A stretch of DNA of 64,000 nt from Peromyscus leucopus. Lineage: Eukaryota > Chordata > Mammalia > Rodentia > Cricetidae. Every line of letters begins with the position of its first letter. The first letter of the stretch is position 1. The stretch covers positions 10,334,498 through 10,398,497 of the forward strand of contig NC_051082.1 of assembly GCF_004664715.2 (NCBI RefSeq), read 5' to 3'. Positions 63,775-64,000 of the stretch are shown piece by piece. The translations under genes were made by a program, and so were the position numbers. The notes under the pieces were generated by a model. The model was not told where the DNA came from, did not search any database, and was given only the letters and a program-made list of their open reading frames with translations.

Positions 63775-64000
63775 GTGAGGTGTAGATGTAACCAACCGTC
63801 TTATTAAATAAGAAACACAGAACCAATGCAAAGAAGAAAGCCAAGAGATCAGAGCTAAGAGCCTTACCCGCCTGCTGCAGCTAGCCTCTTCAGCCAAGAG
63901 ACCTCTCTGAAAGAGACTACTTCCTGTGTGTTTGTCTTTATATAGACTTTCTGTTCTGCCTTCTCATTGGCTGTAAACCCAAACACATGACTGCCTCATC
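63775..64000 (-). mobile_element. ERV LTR, truncated by window end
   Basis: 'gtcttattaaataagaaaca', 'cagaaccaatgcaaagaaga' and 'ttctcattggctgtaaaccc' are typical of a widespread rodent ERV LTR in reverse. A TATA-box-like TATATAAAG sits on the minus strand at 63937-63945. The U3 end lies beyond the window. Confidence 0.65.

Overview
This window is mammalian nuclear DNA, and I see no protein-coding gene, rRNA, tRNA gene or CRISPR array that the sequence supports. The host is a muroid rodent. It carries B1 (7SL-derived), B2/B3 (tRNA-derived) and ID/B4 SINEs, ORR1/MT-like MaLR LTRs, and a URR1-type hAT element. B1 copies with the 'GGAAAGGTGCGAAGCTACACAG' style of 3' half (read in two pieces at 7800-7830) and mys-like LTRs point to the Cricetidae (deer mouse, hamster or vole group) rather than Mus or Rattus. 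That placement is inference. Every long open frame lies in low-complexity or tandem repeat sequence, or is a short chance frame. The window therefore reads as intergenic or deep intronic sequence.

Layout. 1-9 kb: MIR, ID/B4, B3 and B1 insertions, a URR1-type hAT element with TIRs and a decayed 8-bp target duplication, a 320-bp solo ERV LTR with a perfect 6-bp duplication, and a MaLR LTR split by a B1. 9-18 kb: an L1 3' end, a MaLR solo LTR, then an L1 remnant followed by a decayed MaLR provirus (15.42-17.54 kb: partial 5' LTR, internal region, 3' LTR) into which a B1 inserted with a 15-bp duplication. 18-25 kb: a triplicated 23-bp E-box repeat, a 200-bp polypyrimidine tract, a large AT-rich palindrome, a 22-bp G-rich minisatellite, and a repeat-free block with homeodomain-type motifs and a CpG cluster (23.04-23.48 kb). 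25-42 kb: nested B2-in-B3, an L2 fragment, MLT1 and MaLR LTRs, MIRs, microsatellites and several repeat-free blocks. 42.16-43.27 kb: a 1.1-kb GATA/GGAT array containing a roughly 310-bp higher-order unit repeated three times. 43-56 kb: an L1 fragment, many B2/B3 SINEs, an ERV LTR with its polypurine tract, a second mys-like LTR and several MaLR LTRs. 57.04-58.32 kb: a 20-bp minisatellite of about 60 copies. 58.8-62.5 kb: the longest stretch almost free of recognisable repeats. It has AT-rich, conserved-looking parts and is followed by a MIR, a MaLR LTR and an ERV LTR that runs off the window end.

How the parts relate. No gene network is visible. The sequence records successive insertions (MIR/L2/MLT1, then L1M and MaLR, then B1/B2/B3/ID and ERV LTRs) with later microsatellite expansion. 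The only candidates for host function are repeat-free blocks dense in homeodomain, POU, E-box or CpG motifs, which I propose as possible regulatory elements from motif content alone. Family names were assigned by recognition from memory, without alignment, so boundaries are approximate to about 10-20 bases unless a target-site duplication fixes them.
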